A DNA stretch of 64,000 nucleotides from Carnegiea gigantea (lineage: Eukaryota; Streptophyta; Magnoliopsida; Caryophyllales; Cactaceae): contig JAKOGI010000140.1 of NCBI GenBank assembly GCA_029747015.1, forward strand, positions 989,133-1,053,132, read 5' to 3'. A program made the position numbers and the translations under genes. A model generated the notes under the pieces. The model made no database searches. It had not been told where the DNA came from and worked only from the letters and a program-made list of their open reading frames with translations. Shown here piece after piece: positions 13,594 to 23,860 of the stretch. Numbering within the stretch: position 1 is the first letter of the stretch; the number at the start of each line of letters is the position of its first letter.

Positions 13594-13752
13594 AAAAGTT
13601 TGAAAGTGAAAATATTACAATGGAAAGTTTTGAAGAGGGTCTTAAGCTAAGATCATTAGAGATACTTGCTCATAGAGAAATGGAGAATCCCGACTTCTCT
13701 TGTGCTTAAGAACGCTCAAATGATCGTGTCCCTTTTCATCACGCGACTTACC

Positions 13753-13763
13753 ATTTTATAGAG
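13753..13763 (-). promoter_or_regulatory. 35S-type promoter TATA box of the pararetrovirus
   Basis: The minus strand reads CCCTCTATAAAATGG, a good plant TATA box, at the end of the viral genes and upstream of AATAAA. This is the position of the pregenomic RNA promoter. The upstream sequence (about 13780-13950) is non-coding. Confidence 0.6.
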
Positions 13764-13984
13764 GGTTGGGGATATATAGGATACCCGAATAACTACAGTA
13801 CATAAAGATTCTTTATATGGTTATAGTACACACTGATGGCTACAGTATACTGCTTTATTTTACAGCCTAGACACTTGTCAAAATAGTACAATAATAAGGT
13901 GGCCAGCTTTCAAAACTTTTAATGATGACAAGACTAGTAATCATTATTGAGATTTTGCATGTCTTAATCTCCAATTATGTTTTA

Positions 13985-14800
13985 TAGACCATCATTATCT
14001 GGATAATCATTAAAACCTTCATCAATTTGTTTAAGATGGTCTGGGTCCCATTCTTCAAATAATTCAATGAGACATTTCTTTCCTTTTTCTGATAAGAATT
14101 TTCCGACTCCAACATCAAAGAGATAATCAAAGATATCTTATGACGCTGCTCCTTCTACCTTCATGTACTCTTTAAACTCATTGTCATAGGCGAAAGTAGT
14201 ATTTTTACAATGCATTAATGTTTTTCCCTTTTCAATTAATACCCAACACTGATGATACATATTGAAAAATCCAATGGCTATTGCTAAAGCAGGATCAGTA
14301 ACTAGATGCACCGGATTTCCCTGAATCCAATTTTATCGTTGATCATTAAGATCGTCGCAATCAACGATTTGGACAAGATAATGGGCTGGTTTGACTTTTT
14401 CACTTTCATATTCAATTAGAACGCTATAAACCTCTAAATTTGGGCATCTGTAAACTGGAATTTTTGTAGGGCCAGAAGGAGATGTACGAATTCAATGGAT
14501 CCTCTTCAACATACAGTGCTGGAATTTAGTTAAGGCTGAGAAACATGGAAAATTTGGATCTGAGATTTCTGTGAAGTAAAGTACCATCTCATATTTTCAG
14601 ACTTTATAAACAAGGTCATTTGGAGATAAGGAAATTGTTGGAAAAAAAACACCATCAACTCCAGATCTATTGGGAAAGTATATTCTTGTTTCCCATGACT
14701 CCCAAATATTATAGGAATAATGATGATAAACGTCCATGCAGGCTGCATGCCATTCATTGAAACATTTTTCTCGAACATAAGAGTTTATTTTTTCTTAGAT
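13985..14800 (-). pseudogene. Broken ORF in the caulimovirid transactivator position
   Basis: Downstream of RNase H on the minus strand is a coding-like stretch with only a few stops, including a frame open over 14530-14778 and another between about 14480 and 14000 broken by two in-frame stops. Its position after pol and before the promoter is where the translational transactivator/viroplasmin lies in cavemo- and solendoviruses. I could not recognise a definite viroplasmin motif, so the function rests on position only. The frame shift between the pieces and the stops make it non-functional. Confidence 0.45.
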
Positions 14801-14975
14801 ATCATAAGGACACTGAAGGTAATTAATCTATAACTCTAGAAGGGAAAATCTTTGGACTATTAGGTAGGCAGTAGATAGTAGACCAAAACGTGATCTACTT
14901 TTTGTATGAAATTCTAGGTTATCGATAAGGACTTTACTAGAAGGCGTAACCCGTTCTAGTTTGAATGATATTTCA

Positions 14976-16210
14976 TTAAGGATTTCCTCCTTTTCTGGCA
15001 GGAGGTCGGCTTTGATGATCACCATTGACGAGTTCTCGAGTTAGACTGTCTAGCAAAGAGTTCTTCAATCTCTGTATATATTCAATAGAAAAGAAAAATT
15101 GGTTAAGCCATAATTGCCAACGCAGGAGTCGCCCTTGCGCTTGCATATTTGATAAATTATTTTTCACAAAGCCAAGTATTCCTTTGCAATCAGTTTGAAT
15201 AAGAAAAGGTTTTGGGGTTAAAAAGATTAAGAACTTTTCAATTCCCCTTATGACTGCAAGTGTTTCTTTTTCCATCATGGAATAGTTGTATTCTGCCTTA
15301 TTAAAGCTTCTACTATAATATTTGAAGAGTTTTTCTCCTTAATTTTGATCACTGCGCTCCAATGCTTATTGCTGACATCTGTCTGAAGAACTATATTATC
15401 TCCTTCGTTAGGCGAATTAAAAACAGGAAGATTTTTACATATTTTTTTGAAATTTTGAACAATTTTTGTATCATTAGTGGTCCATATCCAACTTACTTCT
15501 TTTTTGAGTTTCCGCTGCAATGGTTTTCTTAAATTGGCTAAGTCTTTAATGAAAACTAAAGTATAGATAAGATATCCAAGAAACCTTTCTAGTTGCTTCT
15601 TATCTTCGGTTTTTTAAGAAAAATTTTCTACTTTTTTCAGAATATGCTTTTGTAGGATGATTTTTTCAACTTTTATCTCTAATCCTAAGAACTCAATTTC
15701 TTGTTCAGCATGAATGCATTTATTTTTACCAAGTATAACACCATGATCACTACATCTCTGATTGACAGCTAAGCCACCATCTTTGTCTTGTTCTATAGTT
15801 TTGGAAAAGATAAGGATATTATCAATATAAACTAAACAACAATAATTAAGATATTTGAAAATGTTATCCCTTCTTCTTTGAAACATTTGAGGTACATTTT
15901 TAAGACCAAATGGCATTATTATCTATTCATAATGTCCTTATGAGGCACTAAATGCAGTTAAAGGAATACTTTCCTCATTCATTTTTATCTGCCAATAATC
16001 GCTTTTGTAATCCATTTTCGAGAACCAAGAGGCTCATCGAATTCTGTTAAAAATGACTGTTTTGTTAGGAATATAGTAACCATCGAAGACAGTATTATCG
16101 TTAAGCTTTTGTAATTGATTACCAATCTAGCTTTTCCTCTTTTTTCTTCAACATGATTTTTGATCATGAAAGCGGGACTGGTGTGAGGACTCTTGCTGTT
16201 TCTGATTAAT
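14976..16210 (-). pseudogene. Caulimovirid pol: reverse transcriptase and RNase H (decayed)
   Basis: Minus-strand fragments give the expected order. The fingers (15985-16167) contain KARLVINYK. The palm (15614-15916) starts MPFGLKNVPQMFQRR and has VYIDNILIFSK. The connection lies at 15275-15520. RNase H (14976-15278) begins EKETLAVIRGIEKF, has LIQTDCK with the catalytic Asp, and ends near NSLLDSLTREL. The enzyme copies pregenomic RNA into viral DNA in the cytoplasm. The catalytic pair, normally YxDD, reads Tyr-Ile-Asp-Asn; the Asn codon is at 15818-15820. Frameshifts and stops separate the pieces. RNase H has Leu-Asp where Ala-Asp is usual. Confidence 0.88.
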
Positions 16211-16739
16211 CATTTATCCATAAGTTCTTTGATTTGTTTATTAAACTCTTGAATATATTGGTGTGTATACACCATTTGCTTAACTCAGATAATAGTGTTG
16301 GGATTTAATAGAGTGATTTTAGCAAATGTTTTATCTTTATTCCAAAATTTTAGTGGGTTATCATAGTAGAGTTCTTTACATAATTTTTCTTATTGTTCAA
16401 CAATCTGCTCTTTAACAGATAACTCAAGTAATGAGATTGTAAGTGCTACCTCTCGCTGTGCAGGTATTAACTTCTCACCACGTTGACTGCGTGTAAACTC
16501 AATTTTCTGATGAGTGTAAGCCTTACCTAATTTTTCAATAGGAACTGAGTGACCATTAGTTGTGAATATTATCTGGTTTACTGTCTGGGTGCATGAAGAA
16601 TATAATCTTTAAAAATTATTTTTAATAATTATATCATGAGAAGGTTGATCGGTAGCCCATAGAACTGGTATAATACATTGAACTCCTCCTAATTCTATGG
16701 ATAACCCTTCTATAGCTTTATTATGGCTCATAATACTAT

Positions 16740-16870
16740 TATCAGCTATCCTTACTTGTAAAGAATTTTGAGCTCTTTTTCACATAAACTCAGGAAATAA
16801 TATTTTCTTTTCAAAGTATACTGAACAGCCACTATTTATGTAGGTACAAAGTTCATATTTATTATATCTC
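16740..16870 (-). pseudogene. Caulimovirid aspartic protease active-site region (inactivated)
   Basis: The minus-strand frame reads YINSGCSVYFEKKILFPEF, corresponding to the caulimovirid protease core that normally has Asp-Ser/Thr-Gly. Here the catalytic Asp is replaced by Asn (codon AAT at 16834-16836), and a stop follows at the codon after Met. It lies between the movement protein and the reverse transcriptase, as expected for the N-terminal part of pol. The call rests on this motif and its position. Confidence 0.65.
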
Positions 16871-17373
16871 TATAAACCTACCCTTATTGGGATATAGATG
16901 CTATTAGAGTTTGTATTACTGGCTTCATAGCAAATCTCCATAGTCATGTTTTTGACTAATTTATCATCATAAATTGGTTCCCTAACTGTTCTAGTTTTGT
17001 ACTCAATGACCTTCTTATCTAGACTCGTTATTCGATCTATATTGGGTCTTACAATTTCAAAACTCATTCTACTCATTTTACTAGTCATGCTAACTGTATC
17101 ATCTTTCTTAATTTCTTCTTTAACTGATGAAGATCCTTCTTCTCAATCTGATCTTGTATTACTCTCCTTATCAGTTTTTATCATATTTTTCTTATTGATC
17201 TTTGTAGGGTTAACAGAATTAGATATCCATGACCGATCGATTTTTATCTCCTAAGGATTGGACTTAATCCTCTAGATCTTTTACATAGGGGTAGGACTTT
17301 CAAATTTTTCTGCTTCTATCATTGTTACCTTAGTTTTTGAGTCTATTGTATTATCTAATTTGTAGATAATTTT

Positions 17374-17769
17374 TCAGAATATCCTTAAAAGATATTCTCC
17401 TATTTTAGTATCCATCCCAACTATTTTTATCTTAAGGAATATGAAATTTTTAGCAAATTCATCTTTTAGACTCACATAATATCTTGGTTGACAGTTGAAT
17501 CCTACTGACCCATTACATAAATTAGTTTTTATCCCTATGATAATTTGATTATTGAATTTGGTGTGCCTAATCTCACATAGTAAAGCGTAAAGATTAATAT
17601 CTTTACCAACATAATATTGTAATGGAGTGATTTGAACTTTGACACTTTCGACATGAATATACCTATACTTTTTATCTTTGTTATGCTTAAGGATATTCTC
17701 CCAATTAATCAGATTAACTTTTCCAACGTCATACTCACAATCCTTTATCTCAAGATCTCCTTCTGTCAT
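17374..17769 (-). pseudogene. Caulimovirid movement protein (30K family), fragment
   Basis: An open frame of 131 residues starts MTEGDLEIKD. It includes the caulimovirid movement-protein core: YIHVESVKVQITPL (near residues 37-50), IRHTKFNNQIIIGIKTNLCNG (about 67-87), then VGFNCQPRYYVSLKD and a hydrophobic IKI segment. These proteins form tubules through plasmodesmata for cell-to-cell spread. The frame stops at 17374, while related coding-like sequence continues in pieces (for example 16870-17088), so the gene is C-terminally broken. Lying after the coat-protein ORF and before the protease fits the cavemo-/solendovirus layout. Confidence 0.75.
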
Positions 17770-18039
17770 TTCACATATGTATTTGCTTTTTAACTAAAAG
17801 ATAGATTTTTTATAGATTATGTCTTTTTGGAGTATGGGAAGAACTCAATCTCCTTTGACTTCCTCATGATCATTATCTACAACAAATTTTTCTCCTTGGA
17901 GGTCACCAAAGCTAACAGAACTACTCTCCATCATATGACTTGTCTCTTCATAATCACTTTTTTCATATTCATTGTCCAATATAATTTCAACGATTCATTT
18001 GTTGTTGTTTAAGGCTATGTCTAAAGCCTCATCTTCACT

Positions 18040-19278
18040 AAGCTCAACATAATCTAAGCTTCCTAAATTTCAATAAGCTTGTTATTCTTCCTATTTTTAC
18101 ATTCATTAGTATAATGTCCTACTTCTCCTCATGCCCAACATTTGCAATTATTTTTTTTCTGCCGGACAATAAGTTGCTTTCCTAAAAAATCTTCGTTTTT
18201 TAGGATTTGATTTGTTATAATATTTTTTTTATATATATATCTCCTATTTGCTTATTAAAACTCTTTTTCTTATTAAATTTTCTCTTGCATCTTCTTTCAG
18301 GTTCTTTTCCCCATTGGTGTGAGAATCGCAGCACGTTAGGAATTGCTTCTTAATTTTCTTTTACTTTTGGAGATTAAGACATTAATCATTGATCCATTTT
18401 CTTAAATAAGAGATTCTCGAACCAATGGTATCAATGACATCGGTTCTTTCCATCCATGCTATGTATTTTTTATTAATTATGGAATTTATAGAATATGGTA
18501 ATTTATCACAGAACATACCAAGATTGATTTCATTATACCCAATTTTGTAATAATATTGACTAAATTTAGCAATATAGTTTTCTAGATATCTCATATCCAA
18601 CAATTCTATGTTACTAATCTTTTTTTGCCACTCTCTTACTTTTTTCCCAGAATCAAGTTCCGCTCCGATGAATTCGGTTTTAATGTCTTTACATAGATTT
18701 TTAAACATAGCAGCTGATGTTTTCATCATTCTTAATGTATTTTTACCTTCTTCGGCTAATGAATCATACCAGTTAGCTACAGTGCCATCAAAACTATGTT
18801 CGATGTAATTTAAGAAATTGGCAGCAGTCCACATAGTATTTAAGTTTAAGATACTATTCATACCTCTTTTGCAACGCTCAAATATTTCTTCTCTATTATG
18901 GGCTCCATCAATGTTTAAGATGTATAGGGTAAGGTCAATTTCTTCGAAGGTTGTGGTTTTTCTTGGGAATTGGGATGAACCAAATGAAAAATTACTTGTA
19001 CATCATGGTGGAACGTACCTAGATCTTAAGAAATGCGTATTTATTCTAGACGATTCACCAAATTTTTCAGGTAATGCATTAAGATCTTCTAATCTAATCA
19101 AATTCATCTGCTGGTATATTTCTTTTTCCAGTTAGACGTTATTGGTATCTTCATTATCATCGGTCAAAATGTCATATTTATCACTAATTGCGCCCATGAT
19201 TTTATTTAATTCTTTCGAATTTTGTTCCTTCTCGAATATTTTGTGTAGCTCCTCTAGGGTATACTGTTTATACTCCAT
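18040..19278 (-). pseudogene. Caulimovirid coat-protein ORF with zinc knuckle (broken)
   Basis: The coding-like stretch begins at an ATG at 19276-19278 (protein start MEYKQYTLEELHKIFEKEQ) and continues in pieces. The longest is 18382-18861 (159 residues), with GTVANWYDSLAEE and the regularly spaced aromatic and basic residues of pararetrovirus coat proteins. Near the C-terminus lies a CCHC zinc knuckle (18099-18145), then an acidic tail (Glu/Asp-rich, about 18020-18060). The knuckle binds the pregenomic RNA during packaging. There are in-frame stops near 19130 and 19000 and inside the knuckle, plus a frameshift after it. Confidence 0.7.
18099..18145 (-). other. CCHC zinc knuckle with internal stop
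   Basis: The minus strand reads Cys-Lys-Cys-Trp-Ala-stop-Gly-Glu-Val-Gly-His-Tyr-Thr-Asn-Glu-Cys. The caulimovirid pattern CxCWxCxxxGHxxxxC is complete except that the third Cys codon is TGA (18129-18131), one base from TGC or TGT. Confidence 0.8.
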
Positions 19279-19729
19279 CTTCTTTTTCTTTCTTTTTAGT
19301 TAATTTTTTACCAGATTTTTCGCCTACTTCTTTTTGAATTTTTATCTCATTCAAAGGAAATAAAATCTTATTTTTTAGGCTTTGAAAAGGATATTTATGC
19401 TGAAAATGGGTACTAATACTATGAATAACTTTTTCGCTATGCCTAACTTCGTTAATAAGAGAAAGATGGACAACCGTTAACTGATTCTTAAGCTCCTTGT
19501 GATCAGTCTTAATTTTAACTAATTATACTTTTAATTCTAAAACTATATTAATGATATAGTTTAATTGAGGTGCTAATTAAGTAATTACTTTAGGTGAGTG
19601 AACGACATGCGAATAATTAGGACCAGGGCAAGCAGGTGATGATTCAGGCATTAATCACAGCTAATCACAATCAATTAGCCTAATTAATCACTAATTAGCT
19701 TAATTATCTTAATTATTTTTTGTCACGTG

Positions 19730-19741
19730 GCTCTGATACCA
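19730..19741 (-). promoter_or_regulatory. Primer binding site of the pararetrovirus (tRNA-iMet)
   Basis: The minus strand reads TGGTATCAGAGC, a perfect match to the standard plant initiator tRNA-Met primer site. It lies upstream of the coat-protein ORF on the same strand. In caulimovirids this site marks position 1 of the circular map, so it fits the start of the integrated copy. Confidence 0.82.
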
Positions 19742-20262
19742 AATAGAAAAGGACGTCGAATACTACATGTGAGCAAAATACCACACATAATTTTAGATTT
19801 TTCGAAAGTAAGTTTTTAAATATTTGAGTTAAAATGTAAATATGAAAAGTTTAACGGCTAAAAATAAAATGCAAATAGTGAATGAGGCCCTTAAAATAGT
19901 TTCCACAAAATAGAAGGGACCCGATAATCTATTTTGAGAACACAGGGCCCTGAAAATAGATTCAGCAAAATAATGGGCACCTTGGAGCAATTTTCTGCTG
20001 ATGTTAGGGATATTTAACTTAAAAAGTATTTAGGGAAGGAGAAATAAATTACAATCATAGCAACTCATTATTTCCCCCCCTAAAAGTTTCATGCTTTCAG
20101 CTCCCCGAGCTCCAAAAACTCCAAACTGGTACCCTTAAAAACTGATTCGGATACCCGAATCAAAATTTCCAAATTTTTCAATTCGGTTGTTTGACATTTC
20201 AAATTGGGTTGCGGGTTTTCGGTTTGCGTAATTGGATTCAAATACTTTTGAGCATCTCTAGT
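19742..20262. other. AT-rich stretch between pararetrovirus and hAT element
   Basis: No gene recognised. It may include viral leader sequence or the original flank. A terminus-like sequence GAGCATCTCTA ends at 20260, suggesting a second small DNA element directly next to the one starting at 20263. Confidence 0.4.
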
Positions 20263-21175
20263 TAGTAATGACAATGGGTCCTGAACCTGCCTAAACCCGC
20301 CAGATCGGACCCAAATGAAAGGATCTGAGTCCTATTAAGTGGGCTCGACGGATCTTAAGCAGTTTTGGGCTTGAAGGCCCTGGGTCGGGCTTGGGTTTTT
20401 GTATGAAAACTCAAAACTCATACTCGACCTAAATTATGCTTAAGACCAGTTTCCATTTTTTTTTAAAAAAAATGACAGTTAATTGACTAAACTCACTAAA
20501 ATTTAAAGACTATAAACCAGTAAAACCCTAAATTACTTTGCTAGTTGCCGCGCAACTCTCATATCACGTCCCCCCCTAGTCGTTTCCCTTTCCACTCTCA
20601 TCATTTACCACGATATGCTTTTTGTCTCTCTCTCTCTACTCTCTTTAGGACTCAGCCTCACTCATCTATCACTCAGTCGCTCATAGTCCCTCATAGGTTC
20701 GTTCTGATAGTCCTCACCCACTCGTTTGTCTCTACACGTTACATTCAGTCAGTCACTCGTACCGTCATATTCTCGCGTGTCGTTATATTCTCGCATCACA
20801 CAGGTCAAGCTCAGATGCACACTCCTTGTCGTCGGACACATTAGCAGTAGCACAGACCCCTGATTTTTGGTGTGTAAAACGTAAATAAGAACACTTAGTT
20901 ATTGGATGTGTTGGTAGATTTTTTTTATATTTCAAATATCATGTCCCCTAAATTTAATTCTTTGTCTTTAGGATGTGATAATTTATATTGAAATGTGAAA
21001 AAATTAATATTTAATATAAAAAATAGTTAGGATTCATTTAGAACTCGTAAATCAATTAGCCTACATGATCTAGTTTGGATTTCATATTTTCAAACTGAAT
21101 AGATTTGATATGGCCTCAAATTCAGATCAAAAAATTATAATGAATTTAAATTCAGATGAATTCGATCCATCCCTA
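20263..21175. mobile_element. Non-autonomous hAT-like element in the CHMP1 promoter region
   Basis: It begins TAGTAATGACAATGGGTCC and ends with the complement of TAGGGATGGATCGAATTC, similar to hAT ends of the TAGGGATGGCAATGGG type. Flanking 8-mers are TCTCTAGT (20255-20262) and TCCCTAGT (21176-21183), an 8-bp target duplication with one mismatch, as expected for hAT. The interior is non-coding; a 99-codon frame at 20545-20844 is Ser/His/Pro-rich low complexity and is not supported as a gene. The right end lies 243 bp before the CHMP1 start codon. Confidence 0.75.
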
Positions 21176-21360
21176 TCCCTAGTCCCTACTCCTAACGGAA
21201 GGCACACACCGGGCACACGGTTAAGTCAGCTAGACGCGTCTAAGGTTAACAGCATTTGACCGTTCTGCACTTCCCTAGTCGCGATCTCCGACGATCATAT
21301 AACATCTCCATTTCCGAAACACTCTCGTAAAACTTCCCACTCCGGAAGATCCCAAGCCCT

Positions 21361-21390
21361 AACCGTAACCCTAACCCTAACCCTAACCTT
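21361..21390 (+). repeat. CCCTAA telomere-like repeats in the CHMP1 leader
   Basis: Three consecutive CCCTAA hexamers, preceded by CCCTAACCGTAA, lie 30-60 bp before the CHMP1 start codon. Plant housekeeping genes often carry short telo-boxes (AAACCCTAA) at their 5' ends. Here the unit is 6 bp rather than the 7-bp plant telomere unit CCCTAAA. Confidence 0.8.
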
Positions 21391-21418
21391 CGATCTTCCC
21401 AATCACACCATCATCAAG

Positions 21419-22033
21419 ATGGGGAACACCGAGAAGCTGATGAACCAGATCATGGAGCTTAAATTCACATCGAAGTCCCTTCAACGCCAAGCTCGGAAGT
21501 GCGAGAAAGATGAAAAAGCCGAGAAGCTCAAGGTCAAGAAAGCGATCGAAAAGGGAAACATGGATGGTGCTCGAATCTACGCCGAAAACGCCATTCGAAA
21601 GCGCACTGAGCAGATGAACTACCTCCGCCTAGCATCCCGCCTCGACGCCGTCGTTGCTCGGCTCGACACTCAGGCTAAGATGCAGACCATTGGCAAGTCG
21701 ATGGGCTCGATTGTCAAGTCCCTTGAATCGTCCCTTAACACCGGGAATTTGCAGAAGATGTCGGAGACGATGGACCAGTTTGAGAAGCAGTTTGTGAATA
21801 TGGAGGTTCAGGCTGAGTTTATGGAGAGCTCCATGGCTGGAAGCACCTCGTTGTCAACCCCTGAGACTGAGGTTAACAGCTTGATGCAGCAGGTGGCTGA
21901 TGATTATGGGCTTGAGGTTTCGGTGGGTCTGCCTCAAGCTGCTGGCCACGCCATTGCTGCTCCTAAGGCATCGGAGAAGGTGGATGAGGATGATCTCTCC
22001 AGGAGGCTTGCTGAGCTTAAGGCCCGAGGGTGA
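21419..22033 (+). CDS. CHMP1: ESCRT-III-associated protein CHMP1/VPS46 (DID2)
   Basis: An intact, intronless frame of 204 residues, the same size as plant CHMP1A/B (about 203). It begins [20 protein letters not shown]. The N-terminal half is the basic, helical Snf7-domain hairpin (about residues 5-100, with [21 protein letters not shown] at about 37-57), and the C-terminal half is acidic. The end [16 protein letters not shown] (residues 189-204) is a textbook MIM1 motif (LxxRLxxLK) that binds the MIT domain of VPS4/SKD1 and LIP5. In plants CHMP1 acts at multivesicular endosomes in sorting of membrane cargo such as auxin carriers. The start has a good context (CAAGATGG) and is the conserved family start. 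A GAG|GTAAAA splice-donor-like site at about 22060 suggests a possible 3' UTR intron. Base composition is clearly higher in GC than the surroundings. No damage is seen, so this is a functional gene. Confidence 0.97.
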   Translation: MGNTEKLMNQIMELKFTSKSLQRQARKCEKDEKAEKLKVKKAIEKGNMDGARIYAENAIRKRTEQMNYLRLASRLDAVVARLDTQAKMQTIGKSMGSIVKSLESSLNTGNLQKMSETMDQFEKQFVNMEVQAEFMESSMAGSTSLSTPETEVNSLMQQVADDYGLEVSVGLPQAAGHAIAAPKASEKVDEDDLSRRLAELKARG

Positions 22034-23860
22034 AGGGAGACGGTTTCCTGCTCGCTGAGGTAAAATTTTTACTGGCATTTGTGTATAAAATTGTGGGTTT
22101 GATCAGATTCAGCCCTTTGATGTGGGTTGAATAGTCTTTGTCGTAAGTAATGAGGATTTGAAGCTGTGGGGTTTGAAGCTATGGAATTATCAGAATGCTT
22201 TTGATGATATATAATGTATTTGTCTATGTTGGCTTGATGTGGCTGTGATCACTAATGTCTTTTGTATTCTGTTTTCTGTTGCGTGTGATTCTGTGTGTGT
22301 GTCTCTATTATTTTCTGTTTTAGGCTTGGGCATTTGGAATAGATGGAATTTAGTAAGGTTGTTAGTTCACAAGTGGTTAGTGTATGCAAATTTGGATAAG
22401 TGACAAAGAAAACTTCATCACTGACAAGTAAATAAATAGAAAAAGAGAGCATATATGATAGAAAACTTACCCCTCTTCAATATTTGGTTTTGGGGTTAAG
22501 CTGATTTTTTTTTTTTTTTTTTTGGGGGGGGTGCTCATGAATGGCTGTGGCATTGTCGTAGACTTTTTTTTATTTTTATTTGTTTGCAAGTGATATAACT
22601 CTTGATTGTTGTATTCTTGAGTGAACGAGGAACTTGGATGTATTAAAGCAAATCAGTAACAAATATTGCAGACTGTATTTTATTCCTTTAGGATTTTAGA
22701 GTAATATATCGGAAGAGTGTACTGGGGAAAAAATCACTTGTGCTGATATTTCCCTTCTGTAGCATGCAAACAGAAGCTTACATTAGGAATGAATCTGAGC
22801 AAGGATGCTGTGCTGTTTACAGTGTATTGACATAGCCTTTTCATTTTGACTTGAAACTCATGTATCAAAAGTGATTTGGATCTTTTTTCAAATGCATATT
22901 TATGGATATTCTGGTGTCTTGTCGCTGATTCCATTTTCACGGAGACATGATAGTACTGGATTAGCCTAAGGATTGCATAGTTTCAGGGGGTGATGCCTTT
23001 GCTGGTTTACTTCAACCTATTTTCCTTGTTTTAGGTCTTTAGTTTGGTAGTAGATCCCTTATATCAGATCGTTTCTGTGGCCCGAATCAGTTTCTTGACC
23101 AAGTTTACGTCATTAGGTATTCTTCTAAGAATTTTAGGTGGAAAGATAGCAGATTTTGCATGTGTGTATCATGTGTTCATTGTGGACACTGGATAGTAGT
23201 CCTCAATTCTGAATTGGTTTCTTGGGTATTATATATATGTCATGAAGAATTCTTCTAAAAGCATACATGGAAAGAGAGCAGATATTGGTATCATACCTTC
23301 ACTGTACACTGGTGCTGATGTAATATAGCTCAATCTATGATCTTGTTTACTCCAAGTGCTATTCCAGTGCTACTAATATGATCTGGATTTATTGGTTTGC
23401 TTGTGGGAGCCTTCTTTGAGATGTTCTTTGAGCTGCTTTTGAACATTGGCTGATCATCTTAGATGTTAACAGAGCCTGCTGAGGATCAATGTCTTTGTTA
23501 TATTTGAGATATAGGCGGCTATTTTGTTGTGTTTTGGAGGGTGGAGGCTAGAGAGTGTTGGTGTTGGGGATGCTAGCTTGCAAAGTGATGGGGAATAGGG
23601 AATGCTCTCACCATGGGGTAATTTGAGGTTTGTTCAAGAAAATAGTAATAGTTGGACTTATGGGGCTCTTGCTTTTATTTCGTTGATTCAAGAAAGAGTG
23701 CAATGTTGACAGTGTCTGGGGGGTTCTTGTGTTGCCAGTTAACTAGTGGACAAGTAGACTTGGAGAAAAAAATATTGGGTAAATTATCTTTATAGGTCAT
23801 CAAGAATATGGGTACAACTTTTCATAGAATATCGGATTATAGTAGCTTTGTTGATGAAGT
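22034..23860. other. CHMP1 3' UTR and downstream flank
   Basis: No second gene is seen. The first several hundred bases are probably 3' UTR, possibly spliced at GAGGTAAAA. A poly-T/poly-G run lies near 22507. Sequence towards 23860 grades into the first unit of the tandem array, so the array may derive from this flank. Confidence 0.5.

Larger units (their letters stand above)
13554..19741 (-). mobile_element. Endogenous caulimovirid (plant pararetrovirus), decayed copy
   Basis: On the minus strand, reading from 19741 downwards, the order is: tRNA-Met primer site, coat-protein-like ORF with zinc knuckle, 30K-type movement protein, aspartic protease, reverse transcriptase, RNase H, an ORF in the transactivator position, then TATA box and poly(A) signal. 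There is no integrase and there are no LTRs, as expected for Caulimoviridae, which integrate by illegitimate recombination. Coat protein before movement protein is the cavemovirus/solendovirus order rather than the caulimovirus or badnavirus order. Every gene carries stops, frameshifts or lost catalytic residues, so this copy cannot make functional proteins. The span of about 6.2 kb is somewhat short for a full genome of 7-8 kb; much of the leader between promoter and primer site is missing. Confidence 0.88.

Noticed and set aside
20545..20844. 99-codon frame upstream of CHMP1
   Set aside because: Ser/His/Thr-rich low-complexity reading of CT-rich DNA inside the hAT-like element.
21356..21390. 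Telomere end or large interstitial telomeric repeat
   Set aside because: Only about four hexamers, positioned as a leader element of CHMP1; far too short for a telomere.
21854..22078. Antisense frame over CHMP1
   Set aside because: Shadow of the CHMP1 coding sequence.
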